Shown here one piece after another: positions 25,000 through 33,651 of a stretch of DNA of 64,000 nt. The notes under the pieces are model-generated. The model was not told the origin of the DNA and made no database searches. It saw nothing but the letters and a program-made list of their open reading frames with translations. Position 1 is the first letter of the stretch; each line of letters opens with the position of its first letter. The DNA is taken from assembly GCF_014303395.1 (NCBI RefSeq), contig NZ_CP060298.1:5565851-5629850 (forward strand), read 5' to 3'. Both the position numbers and the translations under genes were made by a program. Source of the stretch: Nakamurella sp. PAMC28650. GTDB lineage: Bacteria; Actinomycetota; Actinomycetes; Mycobacteriales; Nakamurellaceae.

Positions 25000-25345
25000 G
25001 CTGTCCATCTGCAGCTCCATCGCGAAGATCGTGAACCGATCCGCGAACGGACGGCCGGTGCGGACCATTCATCTCCAGGTCGGGCAACTCCGGCAGATCG
25101 TCCCGGAGACTCTCGTCTACTGCTGGGGTCTCGTGACTGCTGACACGGTCCTCGACGGGTCCATCCTCGAGGTGGACCGCATTGCCGCCGTGGTCACCTG
25201 CCAGTCGTGCGGGCAGATCCGGGAGGTGGGCGCCCACCCGAATTTCAGCTGCACGGGCTGCGGGGGCACGCACGTCGAGGTAACGTCCGGCGAAGAATTC
25301 CTGATCACGACGCTCGACCTCGCGGAGGTGCAGGAACATGGGTAG
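24992..25345 (+). CDS. hypA: Hydrogenase nickel insertion protein HypA
   Basis: The 117-residue protein is HypA, which delivers nickel with HypB to the hydrogenase large subunit. It starts with the invariant MHELS, whose His2 and main chain bind nickel, and has the zinc site as two Cys pairs: CQSCGQ and CTGCGG. QVGQLRQIVPETLVYCW is the usual helix. The gene is divergent from hypFCDE across 199 bases and overlaps hypB by 8 bases. Start is fixed by MHE conservation. Confidence 0.95.
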   Translation: MHELSICSSIAKIVNRSANGRPVRTIHLQVGQLRQIVPETLVYCWGLVTADTVLDGSILEVDRIAAVVTCQSCGQIREVGAHPNFSCTGCGGTHVEVTSGEEFLITTLDLAEVQEHG

Positions 25346-26207
25346 ATTCCACCGGCACGACGACGGAACGACCCACGAGCACGCGGACGAACAATCACAC
25401 GGGCACGACGAGCCCAGCGGGTCGGCTGTTCATCCACCGGATCACGGTCAGGCGCGGGGGCCGTCGAAGGGCCGGGAGTTGGGTGATCACAGCGGTTATC
25501 GGACCGGGGGCGAGCGGATCGACGTCCTGGAGCGGATCTTCGACGAGAACGACCGGACCGCGGACGCCAACCGGAGCGATTTCGCCGAGCACGGGGTCTG
25601 CACGATCAACCTGATGTCGTCCCCGGGGGCGGGCAAGACCACGTTGCTGCGCGAAACCCTTCTCCGGATCAGCGGTACCGCCAGGATGGGGATCATCGAG
25701 GGCGACATCGAGACGAGCCTGGACGCCGATCGTCTGGCCGGGCTGGGCGCCGAGATCACCCTGATCAACACCGGCAACGGCTTCGGCGGCGAATGCCACC
25801 TCGACGCGCCGATGGTGCGGTCCGCCGTAAAGCGCCTCCCGCTGGACGATCTGGACGTCGTCCTCATCGAGAACGTCGGCAACCTCGTCTGCCCGGCCGA
25901 GTTCGACGTCGGCGAACACGCCAGGGCGATGATCTACTCGATCACCGAGGGGGAGGAGAAGCCGCTCAAGTACCCGGTGATGTTCCGCTCCGTGGATCTG
26001 GTGGTGATCAACAAGATCGACCTGCTGCCGCACCTCGATTTCGATCTCGGCCTCTTCCGCGCGAACCTGCGGCAGATCAACCCGCACGTGGCGACCATCG
26101 AGGTGAGTGCACGGACCGGCGACGGCGTGGACGAGTGGTGCCGCTGGATCACCGACACCTGGACCGGCGCCACCGCATCCCTGGCCGGCCATCCCGCGCA
26201 CCGCTGA
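25338..26207 (+). CDS. hypB: Hydrogenase nickel incorporation GTPase HypB
   Basis: The 289-residue protein is HypB, a GTPase that drives nickel delivery. Residues 1-60 contain about ten His mixed with Asp and Glu (RFHRHDDGTTHEH and later HGHDEPS), a nickel-storage-like tract. The G domain has the P-loop NLMSSPGAGKTTLL, switch region EGDIETSLDADRL, the metal-linked GGECHLDAPMV and the guanine-specific NKID. It ends near the usual position. It overlaps hypA by 8 bases. No hydrogenase structural genes follow. Confidence 0.95.
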   Translation: MGRFHRHDDGTTHEHADEQSHGHDEPSGSAVHPPDHGQARGPSKGRELGDHSGYRTGGERIDVLERIFDENDRTADANRSDFAEHGVCTINLMSSPGAGKTTLLRETLLRISGTARMGIIEGDIETSLDADRLAGLGAEITLINTGNGFGGECHLDAPMVRSAVKRLPLDDLDVVLIENVGNLVCPAEFDVGEHARAMIYSITEGEEKPLKYPVMFRSVDLVVINKIDLLPHLDFDLGLFRANLRQINPHVATIEVSARTGDGVDEWCRWITDTWTGATASLAGHPAHR

Positions 26208-26340
26208 CCGAGGCCGACCCTGATTGCCGCTCCCCTGTCCCACGTCCCCGCCGCTGCGCCACGTCTCCACTCGTATGACGGACACCACGCGGCACCGGCA
26301 CCGGTATGACCCCCGCTGCGCCGGTAGCACTGCGGGCGGT

Positions 26341-26430
26341 ACTACCGGTGCAGCCGCGGTACTACCGGTGCAGTCCCGGTACTACCGGTGCAGTCCCGGT
26401 ACTACCGGTGCAGTCCCGGTACTACCGGTG
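26341..26430. repeat. Tandem 20-bp repeat, about 4.5 copies
   Basis: Units of ACTACCGGTGCAGTCCCGGT repeat head to tail (first copy slightly divergent, GCCGC in place of GTCCC) and end in a half unit. The stop codon of the minus-strand serine hydrolase lies in the last half unit, and each unit repeats the final His-Arg-stop bases (CACCGGTAG on the minus strand). Each unit contains ACCGGT dyads. No function is evident. Confidence 0.9.
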
Positions 26431-27819
26431 TTGCGCGACGACCCGCTCGGGGACGGTGTAGTCCGCGAGCGGATACATCGTGGTGGCGCTGCCCCCGCGC
26501 ATCGACCGGACCTCGCCGTCGGAGCCGAAGGTGAATCGATAGTGCTCGCCGTAGGACTCGAACCCGGCACCTCCCGCGACCCGCAGGGTGTGATCGTCGA
26601 CGAAGACCAGTTCGGCTGCTTCAGCGGTGGGATCGACTGCGGTGGGATGGATCTGGTAGAGCCGGCCACCGAGCAACGCGATGTCGATCACTCCCCAGAG
26701 CGATGCATAGCGACCGGCGAAACGGCCGAGACCGATGCCGTCACCACGCGGCTTTCTGCCGGCGAGGTCGATCAGCTTGACGCAGGCGTGGGCCAGGGCC
26801 TCGGCCGGTCCGTCGATGCAGTTGGTGAGCACCGAAACGGCAAGTCCCGCATGGGTATCAGCCACCGAGTTGGTGATGTGGCCCGGGTAACCTCCGCCGT
26901 GACCGATCATCTCGCGCTCGCCCACCTGGGTCACCGCCAGTCCGAGACCGTACTGCGTCTCCCCCGACTCGACCTTCCAGGCCGGATGCTGCATCTGCCG
27001 CTTGCCTGCGTCGGACAGCAACCGCTCGTCGCCGAAGAAATGGGCGGAGAAATAGGTCACCAGATCGCTCGCGGTGGCAAAGAACCCGGTGGCCGCCGCC
27101 ATCGCCCTGGTATCGACATGGTCGATGGGCGAACGCTTCCGGGCGTACGCCAGGGAGGTGTATCCGGCGGCGTATTCGTTCGAGCGGTGTGGGTCGTACT
27201 CGGGTCCGACGTCCTGCAGACCGAGCCGGTCGATGATTCCGGACGTCACCGCGTCCGCGTAGGACGTGCCGGCGACGGCTTCGATGATCAGGCCCAGGAG
27301 CGAATAGGCGATGTTGGAATACTTGAACCGCTCGTTGGCCGGGATCACCGGTGCGGCCGGATCGAGCAGGATCTCCTGCAGTCGCTCCGCATCCGGGAAG
27401 GGGCCGACCAGCTGCCAGAAGTCACCGTTCAGGCTGTCCCGGTAGAGACCGGAGGCATGCTCCAGCAGCTCGCGCACGGTCCGGGTGCCTGCCACGGTGC
27501 CGGCCAGCGAATCGACGTGGGCCGCGGCGCTGTCGTCCAGCCTGAGCCGTCCCGCCTCGACGAGCCGCAGGATCAGGGTCGCGGTGAACGTCTTGGAATG
27601 CGAGGCGATCCGGAACAGGTGGGACGTCGTCAGCGGGACATCGGCCTCCACGTCGGCCTGGCCGTGCGCGGTGGACAGGGCGACACCGCCGCCGGTGAAC
27701 ACGGCGGCCTGGACTCCGGGGATCCGCCCGAAGACCTGCCGGAACTCGAGATAGGAATCGAAGTAGGCCAGCGCCTCGGCGATGGACTCCTGGTCGGGCA
27801 GCGGTTTCGTCTCGTTCAT
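26422..27819 (-). CDS. Serine hydrolase, class C beta-lactamase/penicillin-binding family
   Basis: The 465-residue protein belongs to the serine beta-lactamase-like hydrolases. The active-site SxxK is in FRIASHSKTFTATL, the YxN motif is KYSNIAYSLLGL, and the third motif is HGGG in MIGHGGGYPGH. There is no signal peptide, so it is probably cytosolic, more like an esterase or peptidase than a resistance enzyme. The C-terminal 120 residues form a separate lipocalin-like region common in this family. The ATG at 27819 is chosen; the open frame upstream is not protein-like. Substrate unknown. Confidence 0.82.
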   Translation of the reverse strand: MNETKPLPDQESIAEALAYFDSYLEFRQVFGRIPGVQAAVFTGGGVALSTAHGQADVEADVPLTTSHLFRIASHSKTFTATLILRLVEAGRLRLDDSAAAHVDSLAGTVAGTRTVRELLEHASGLYRDSLNGDFWQLVGPFPDAERLQEILLDPAAPVIPANERFKYSNIAYSLLGLIIEAVAGTSYADAVTSGIIDRLGLQDVGPEYDPHRSNEYAAGYTSLAYARKRSPIDHVDTRAMAAATGFFATASDLVTYFSAHFFGDERLLSDAGKRQMQHPAWKVESGETQYGLGLAVTQVGEREMIGHGGGYPGHITNSVADTHAGLAVSVLTNCIDGPAEALAHACVKLIDLAGRKPRGDGIGLGRFAGRYASLWGVIDIALLGGRLYQIHPTAVDPTAEAAELVFVDDHTLRVAGGAGFESYGEHYRFTFGSDGEVRSMRGGSATTMYPLADYTVPERVVAQHR

Positions 27820-27839
27820 CACGTCATCATCCCCGACGC

Positions 27840-27865
27840 CGGCCGTGCCGGGCCCGGCACGGCCG
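27840..27865. promoter_or_regulatory. 26-bp perfect palindrome in a divergent promoter region
   Basis: The sequence from 27840 to 27865 reads identically on both strands (outer CGGCCGTGCC, centre GGGCCC) with no loop. It lies 21 bases upstream of the serine hydrolase start in the 320-base region shared with the divergent oxidoreductase. A dimeric regulator site is possible. In such G+C-rich DNA short palindromes are common, but 26 perfect bases are not. The rest of the region holds no ORF that looks real. Confidence 0.4.
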
Positions 27866-28139
27866 ACTCGAGGGCGCGTCCGCAGTTCGAGTCCTTTCGA
27901 ACAGGCCTCGACGGAGCTCCCGGCGGCCCTGGTCGGCCGGCGGGAGCAATCGGTGGGCATCGACGAACCGCCTACCGCACCAGCAGTCGGCGCCGTCGGG
28001 CACCGGCCCACGGCACCACCTGACCGGCGCGCACCCCCCAGGGAACCGAGGATCCCGCGCTGCAGGCCCGTTGTTGGTTGCAGAGCCTCACGGTCCCAGA
28101 GAGGGAATCGCCGGCCGCGCGGCCTGTCAAGGTGGAGGG

Positions 28140-29555
28140 ATGACGAACGCAGTGGTGGTCGGCAGCGGGCCCAACGGACTGGCGGCCGCACTGGTCCTGG
28201 CCGCCGCCGGCGTGCAGGTGCAGGTGGTGGAGGCCGCCGACACCCTCGGTGGCGGCGTTCGCAGCAGCGAACTGACGCTGCCCGGTCTCGTTCACGACGA
28301 GTGCTCGGGGTTCCACCCGCTGGCCCTGGACACTCCGTTCTCGCGGCAGTTCGACCTGACCGCTCACGGGCTCTCCTGGCGGTGGCCCGAGGTTCAGTAC
28401 AGCCATCCGCTCGACGGCGGGCGCGGCGCCGCAGCATGGCGATCGGTGCCGGACACGGCGGCGGCCCTCGGTAGCGACGGGCCGCGATGGACGTCGCTGT
28501 TCGGAGCCCTGTCCGATCGTTTCGACGTAATCGCCGAGGACTTCCTCCGGCCGATGCTGCACGTACCCGCGCACCCGCTGCAACTGGCCAGATTCGGCGC
28601 GTACGCGGCGCTGCCGACCGGGTGGCTGGCTCGGCGCTGGTCCACCGACGAGGCCCGCGCGCTCGTCGCAGGCGTTGCGGCCCATGCGTTCCGGCCGTTC
28701 GACTCGCCGATGTCCGCCGCCATCGGGCTCGCCCTGGGTACCGCTGCGCACCGCTACGGATGGCCCGTCGCCGCAGGCGGTTCCGGAGCCATCGCCGCGG
28801 CGCAGGTGTCGATGCTGACCAGCCTGGGAGCGACGTTCCTGACGGGCACGTCTGTCACGTCGTTGGCCGAGTTGGGCTCGCCGGACATCGTGATGCTCGA
28901 CGTCGCGCCGGCAGCGGCGGCCCGCATCGCGGGCGACACCATGCCGCCGCGGATCATCCGGTCGCTGAACAGGTTTCGCCACGGGCCGGGGTCCTTCAAG
29001 GTCGACTTCGCCGTCGCGCAGGGGGTGCCCTGGACACACGAACCGTCACGTCGCGCCGGGACGGTGCACGTGGGTGGCAGCCTGTCGGAGATCGCCCTGG
29101 TGGAGAAGATGGTCAATCGCGGGCGGATGCCCGAGCGGCCGTTCGTGCTCGTCGGACAGCAGTACGTCGCCGACGGCTCGCGCTCCCGCGACGACGTGCA
29201 TCCGCTCTACGCCTACGCGCACGTTCCGTCCGGGTACACCGGGGACGCCACCGCGGCGATCGAAGCGCAGATCGAGAGGTTCGCCCCGGGCTTCCGCGAC
29301 CGGATCCTGGCCCGGCACGTCCGATCGACGACTCAGATGGCCCAGTACAACGCCAACTACGTCGGCGGTGACATCGTCACCGGCGCGAACACGCCGTGGC
29401 AGTTGGTGTTCCGGCCCCGGACCACCCTGGATCCGTACAGCCTGGGCCTCCCGGGCGTGTACCTGTGCTCGGCCGCGACTCCCCCGGGAGCCGGCGCGCA
29501 CGGGATGTGCGGGTTCAACGCCGCCCATTCCGCCCTCCGTCGACTCGGTGCCTGA
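28140..29555 (+). CDS. Phytoene desaturase-like FAD-dependent oxidoreductase
   Basis: The 471-residue protein is a flavin-containing oxidoreductase of the phytoene dehydrogenase/CrtI-like group. It starts with the dinucleotide-binding AVVVGSGPNGLAAALVLAAAGV, followed by the conserved VVEAADTLGGGVRSSEL and a C-terminal FAD-contacting region PGVYLCSAATPPGAGAHGMCG. The ATG follows AAGGTGGAGG. No carotenoid genes are adjacent, and many actinobacterial members of this subgroup have unknown substrates, so carotenoid desaturation should not be assumed. Confidence 0.82.
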   Translation: MTNAVVVGSGPNGLAAALVLAAAGVQVQVVEAADTLGGGVRSSELTLPGLVHDECSGFHPLALDTPFSRQFDLTAHGLSWRWPEVQYSHPLDGGRGAAAWRSVPDTAAALGSDGPRWTSLFGALSDRFDVIAEDFLRPMLHVPAHPLQLARFGAYAALPTGWLARRWSTDEARALVAGVAAHAFRPFDSPMSAAIGLALGTAAHRYGWPVAAGGSGAIAAAQVSMLTSLGATFLTGTSVTSLAELGSPDIVMLDVAPAAAARIAGDTMPPRIIRSLNRFRHGPGSFKVDFAVAQGVPWTHEPSRRAGTVHVGGSLSEIALVEKMVNRGRMPERPFVLVGQQYVADGSRSRDDVHPLYAYAHVPSGYTGDATAAIEAQIERFAPGFRDRILARHVRSTTQMAQYNANYVGGDIVTGANTPWQLVFRPRTTLDPYSLGLPGVYLCSAATPPGAGAHGMCGFNAAHSALRRLGA

Positions 29556-29804
29556 GAAGTCACTCGGTACCTGAGGAGTCAACGGTCCGGATCGAGATTC
29601 ACAAGCCGCCAGGAGACTTGGAAGTCCGCACGACCGGTATCACGCGTCCGGAAACGGCCCCTGTGTCCAGATTGTGATGAATTTCGCTGACCTGTACGAG
29701 CTAACTCTGCAATCCTGTGGCTCTCATCGGAGCGAGCCGACGACTGAAGTGGACGGGCGATGTGGACAGGCCGGGTGGACGGGCGAAGTGGACGGGACCT
29801 CACG

Positions 29805-29897
29805 GTGACACGTCGCATGCTGCGACTGGTGCTGGTCGCAATACTCGGCATGCTGGCTCTGGCTGCCTGCGCTTCGGACAGCGCTTCGACCAGTTAG
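29805..29897 (+). pseudogene. Lipoprotein signal peptide cut off by an in-frame TAG
   Basis: GTG at 29805 (or ATG at 29817) opens MTRRMLRLVLVAILGMLALA followed by the lipobox Cys in LALAACASDSAS. TAG follows at 29895-29897. The same frame then continues without stops for 228 bases, as a Ser/Thr-rich linker and folded-looking sequence with two Cys, straight into the long ORF starting at 30126. A single change of TCG to TAG would explain the break. Without it the protein would be an envelope lipoprotein of about 900 residues. Confidence 0.6.
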
Positions 29898-30125
29898 GCG
29901 GCTACCTCCTCGACCTCCTCGACGTCGGGGCCGGCGGCTTCCGCTCCGGGTGTCCCGGCACCGGCTTTCTGCGCTGATGCCCCCGCCGAATCCGCCCTGG
30001 CGGCCGCCAACTTCCTGGCCCAGCACCACCAGTCGACCGCTGCCGTTAATCTGCTGACCAAACTGCTTGCCTCGCAGGGTATCTCGAGCCGCGAGCGCGA
30101 TTGCGCCGGGCAGGCCCTCGCCGCG

Positions 30126-32522
30126 TTGGCGCTGGCCACGCCGAGGGCCACCCCCAACGACGTCCAGTCGGCCTCCTCCGATTGGGACGCCTTCGACGCC
30201 CGATGGGTTGCCCCGGGCGCCCGCATCCTGGGCCCGTTCGCTGTGGCCCTCGTGCTGATCCTGCTGCTGGCCAGGGTGCTGACCCGCATCGCCGTCCGCC
30301 CCGACACTCCGGGGCCGTCCTGGAATTCGTTACCGACCAGAACCGTCTTCTTCTGGTGCTACTGGCTGTTGGGCGTCGGTTCCGTCCTGTACGCGAGTTG
30401 GCTCGCCAGCGCCGGCGTGGCGCACGCGGCGTTCTGGGCGCACCCGCCGCCCGCGCTGACGGATCGAAGCATCGCCGCCTACGTCGCAGGGCTGTTCGCC
30501 ACGGCACTGTTCACGCTGGGCTGCCAATGGCGGGGGAAGACCCGCGACGCGGTACTGGACGGCGTCGCCGCCACGGCCGTGGTGGCCGTGACGCTGCTCG
30601 CGACGAGCATCCCGCTGGTGGCCACGCCACCGAGCGACGCCCGCCAGTGGGCGCCGACGCTCGCGCATGCTCTTGCCTTCGCGCTGCTGGGAGGCTGGAT
30701 CATCGCGCGTATCCGCGGCGTGCAGATCGGTACCATGATCATCGGTGCCGGCCCGGACAGGGCCCCGAACAACGCTGTGGGACAACTGATCCGCAGCCGG
30801 CTGTCCGGCTTGGCCTCCGGCGGCCCGAGGGGTGTCCAGGTGCCGACGCAGACCGACGTGTCCGCCCTGCAGAAGGATGCGATCGCACTGCTCCCTGACG
30901 GAGCGTTGGCCAAGACCGCGACCCTGCTGGTCCAGCTGTTCCTGCCGGCGACACCATGGTTGCTGACGATCAGTCAGATCGACGACCTGGCGTTGGAGGT
31001 GAGTCTGACCCGCAACGGATCTCTCATCGCCGCACAGCTCATCCAGCCGGCGACCATCGGTTTCCCCGCGACCGCCGGAACCCGGGCCGACGTGTCGGCA
31101 CCCGCGGCCGGTGACGGCGCCATCATCGGCGATCTCTACACCGCCGCCGCCGCCTTCGTGTTGATCGAACTGTCCACCCGATACCGCTATCTGCAGCCCG
31201 GCCTGAACGGGGCGACCCGCTGGCGCAGCGTCGCCGCGCAGGTGATCGCCACCAGCGCCAAGCCGGCGAAGTCGCACGACCTGAAAGTCCGACTGCTGAC
31301 ACGAGCGGTGGCCAACGACGGTCAGAACGCCTCAGCCCGTTTGGCTTACCTGTTCGAACTCCACGGTCGGGACATCGATGGGAGCGAAGGGTTCGTCGAA
31401 CGCCTGGAGGAACTGCGGACCCAACTGGACGCCGAGGTGGTCCGCGCCGATGCCGGCCGGCCGCGCAGCGCCATTCTGCTTCGGGTGTACCTCAATCTGG
31501 TGGTCGGCTGGGCCAACGTTGCCGCGGTAAGGGCAGACCGCACGGTGGACGGGCCAGACCCTGACCAGGCCTGGGCCATCGCGGCGGCGGACTGCGGGAA
31601 ACTTCAATCCTGGCTGCGCACCATCAAGTCGCCCGGTCTCCCGGCTCGGCTGTTCACCCGGATCCTGGACGTGCAGCAACTGGGCAGCGACATCGGTGAC
31701 GTGCTCGACCCGGTCAGCGTCTACCTGCGCAACTCACAGCAGGCCGGCGACCTCCGTCCCACCGATGGTCTGCGCGCCGGCACCACTTCCGCCGGCGATC
31801 ACCACGCCCTGGCCGACACCGACGGCAACCCGGTCGAGATCGTCGCGACCGGAAAGCGCCTCCCCTGGCCGACGGTGGAGCCTCGACCGAACGGGCTGAC
31901 GGCGTACTACGAGTGGGCCTGCGCGCAGGCGGCACTGCGGACCGGCAGCGGGGCCGACTGTGCGCTGGCGTACCTGGAGATGGCCGCGACCGATGAGTCG
32001 TACCGGGTCTGGGCCAGGCGCGATCCGTCGTTCAATTGGATGCGTCAATCCGGTCCACCGGGGTCGCAGACCATTGCCGCGAAGTTCCGCGCCATCGTGT
32101 GCGATCCGATTCCGGGATTTCTGGCGCTGGAGCCGCTCGCCGACCACGCGAAGGCACTCGCCGCGATCGGCATCAATGGGCCAGCGGATCTGCTGCGGCG
32201 TTCGCCACATTGGCTGGCCCGGCAGGTGTGCGTCTCCAGCGGCGTCAGCCAATTCTGGTGCGGCCTGGCCGATCTCGCCCTCATGCGGGCAGCCCGCGAC
32301 GACGCGACCATCACCATCGAGTCCGCACGGTGGCTGTATCTGCTGTTAGGGACGAGCATCACTTCCAGGTCCGCATTGCTGGAACGTCTCGTCGCGCCCA
32401 TCGACGACTCGGCGGCGAAGTTGCAGCACGACCTGGCCAGCATTGCGTTGGACTACGACGTGGTCACGCCGACGGTTCAGCAGGTTCGGAGCTGGGCTGG
32501 CTTCGCCCGGCCGTTCTTCTGA
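30126..32522 (+). CDS. Large membrane protein of unknown function (3' part of an interrupted gene)
   Basis: The 798-residue frame has about four or five transmembrane segments in the first 220 residues (for example ILGPFAVALVLILLLARVL, SIAAYVAGLFATALFTLGC and GVAATAVVAVTLLATSIPL) and then a long soluble region with repeated helical stretches and no family I recognise. The only start here is a TTG at 30126; no convincing ATG/GTG with a ribosome site exists before the first membrane segment. The same frame is open back to a TAG at 29895, preceded by a lipoprotein signal peptide, so the natural protein probably starts at 29805. If the TAG is real the gene is likely inactive. Confidence 0.6.
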   Translation: MALATPRATPNDVQSASSDWDAFDARWVAPGARILGPFAVALVLILLLARVLTRIAVRPDTPGPSWNSLPTRTVFFWCYWLLGVGSVLYASWLASAGVAHAAFWAHPPPALTDRSIAAYVAGLFATALFTLGCQWRGKTRDAVLDGVAATAVVAVTLLATSIPLVATPPSDARQWAPTLAHALAFALLGGWIIARIRGVQIGTMIIGAGPDRAPNNAVGQLIRSRLSGLASGGPRGVQVPTQTDVSALQKDAIALLPDGALAKTATLLVQLFLPATPWLLTISQIDDLALEVSLTRNGSLIAAQLIQPATIGFPATAGTRADVSAPAAGDGAIIGDLYTAAAAFVLIELSTRYRYLQPGLNGATRWRSVAAQVIATSAKPAKSHDLKVRLLTRAVANDGQNASARLAYLFELHGRDIDGSEGFVERLEELRTQLDAEVVRADAGRPRSAILLRVYLNLVVGWANVAAVRADRTVDGPDPDQAWAIAAADCGKLQSWLRTIKSPGLPARLFTRILDVQQLGSDIGDVLDPVSVYLRNSQQAGDLRPTDGLRAGTTSAGDHHALADTDGNPVEIVATGKRLPWPTVEPRPNGLTAYYEWACAQAALRTGSGADCALAYLEMAATDESYRVWARRDPSFNWMRQSGPPGSQTIAAKFRAIVCDPIPGFLALEPLADHAKALAAIGINGPADLLRRSPHWLARQVCVSSGVSQFWCGLADLALMRAARDDATITIESARWLYLLLGTSITSRSALLERLVAPIDDSAAKLQHDLASIALDYDVVTPTVQQVRSWAGFARPFF

Positions 32523-32605
32523 GGCAGATCTGGATCGAGCGGGGGGCCCCGACCCGACGAATCGAGCTCAGAAGGGATCGGAGCTCGCCGCTCGATCAGC
32601 AGATG

Positions 32606-32678
32606 AGCCGCCGAGGGGACTTGAACCCCTAACCCCCGCATTACAAGTGCGGTGCGCTACCAATTGCGCCACGGCGGC
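32606..32678 (-). tRNA. tRNA-Thr (anticodon TGT)
   Basis: On the minus strand the sequence folds as a standard 73-base tRNA: acceptor GCCGCCG paired with CGGCGGC, a D-arm, an anticodon arm CCGCA-CTTGTAA-TGCGG and a T-arm with GTTCAAGTC. The anticodon TGT reads ACA (Thr). CCA is not encoded. No direct repeat of its 3' end and no integrase were seen near it. Confidence 0.95.
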
Positions 32679-32757
32679 AGGCCGGAGCGAACTCCGGACG
32701 ACAGCCCCAGCTTAACCGCGGGCGGGCCGGGCCGGATCACCTGCGGGGAGCCGGCCG

Positions 32758-33297
32758 TCAGGCGCTGACGTGCTCCGGGATCGAGTGGGAGACCGACTGT
32801 TCGAAGCGACCCGCCACCGTCATCAGGATGGCGCGACATTCGAGGGGACTGACGCCCATCAGGGCCGACAGCGCCACGATCGCGCCGGGATCCAGCGTCA
32901 TCACGCCGCCGGAGGGCTGACGGATTCCGTGCTGCAACTCGATCCACCGCCGGACCGGGCCCAGCCTGGCATCGCCGTTCTCCCTGATCTCCTCGATGTC
33001 GATGGTGATCGGACTGCTGCCGTCGGCGTCCTGTCGGTGTCCTATGCCGCGCTCGGCGCTGGCCACCAGGTTGCCGATGTTCTCACCGAGCGCCTTGGCG
33101 ATCACCCACAGCACGTCGACCCGCAGGGACCGATGACCGGTCTCGTAGTTGGCCAGCGCCGCCTTGGAGATCAGCCCACCGGTGCGCGCGGCCACCTGGG
33201 CCTGGGTGAGCTTCTGCCGCCGACGTGAGTCGCGCAGGAGTCGGCAGACCGCCGCCGCGAACATCTCCTTCGACCACGAGTCGACGGCCTGGCTCAT
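32758..33297 (-). CDS. XRE family helix-turn-helix regulator
   Basis: The 179-residue protein has a Cro/C1-type HTH in its first half: LLRDSRRRQKLTQAQVAARTG, ISKAALANYETGHRSLRVDVL, with the WVIAKALGENIGNLV tail of the domain. The second half has no recognised ligand domain. ATG at 33297 is preceded by GGAG at about 8 bases; a 13-residue extension is less likely. It lies next to tRNA-Thr and upstream of nothing co-directional and close, so its targets are unknown. Housekeeping-type codon use does not suggest recent transfer. Confidence 0.8.
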   Translation of the reverse strand: MSQAVDSWSKEMFAAAVCRLLRDSRRRQKLTQAQVAARTGGLISKAALANYETGHRSLRVDVLWVIAKALGENIGNLVASAERGIGHRQDADGSSPITIDIEEIRENGDARLGPVRRWIELQHGIRQPSGGVMTLDPGAIVALSALMGVSPLECRAILMTVAGRFEQSVSHSIPEHVSA

Positions 33298-33651
33298 TGT
33301 GTGTCTCCGATGCTTGTCGCTCGACCCGCTTGTCACGCACCGCGCCCGGCTCGGGAAATCACCAACCCGAAGAGAGCTGATGCAAAAATACCCGACGGAT
33401 ACCCGTTCGGATGACCGGAGGAGCTCCGATCTGGCCGAAAGAGGGGCCCAGTGGTCGCCCTACGTAGCGACAATTGATCTAAGCACACCGGCCTAGACAT
33501 ATGCACCCTTTCGGAGCAGTGACGTTTCCCCTACGGCTACCGTGTGTAGGTCTCGGAGCCATACGACACTATCGATCGCCGCAAGCAGCCCATATGGCGC
33601 AGTTGTCGGTCACCCGCCGGCGTCGCTGCGCGCATTTTGTCCGTCTCATCC
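33298..33651. other. Non-coding region between XRE regulator and efeB
   Basis: These 354 bases hold no protein-like ORF and are less G+C-rich than the surroundings, notably 33380-33600. They must carry the XRE promoter. A hairpin CCGTCT/AGACGG at 33641-33658 spans the efeB stop codon and could help end the efe transcript, but lacks a T-run. No other element was recognised. Confidence 0.5.

Noticed and set aside
28140..29555. Assignment as carotenoid phytoene desaturase (crtI)
   Set aside because: No other carotenoid gene is adjacent and the broad family includes many proteins of unknown substrate, so only a family-level call is kept.
32606..33297. tRNA-Thr with adjacent XRE regulator as an island insertion site
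   Set aside because: No integrase, excisionase, or direct repeat of the tRNA 3' end was seen, and codon use does not change across the site.
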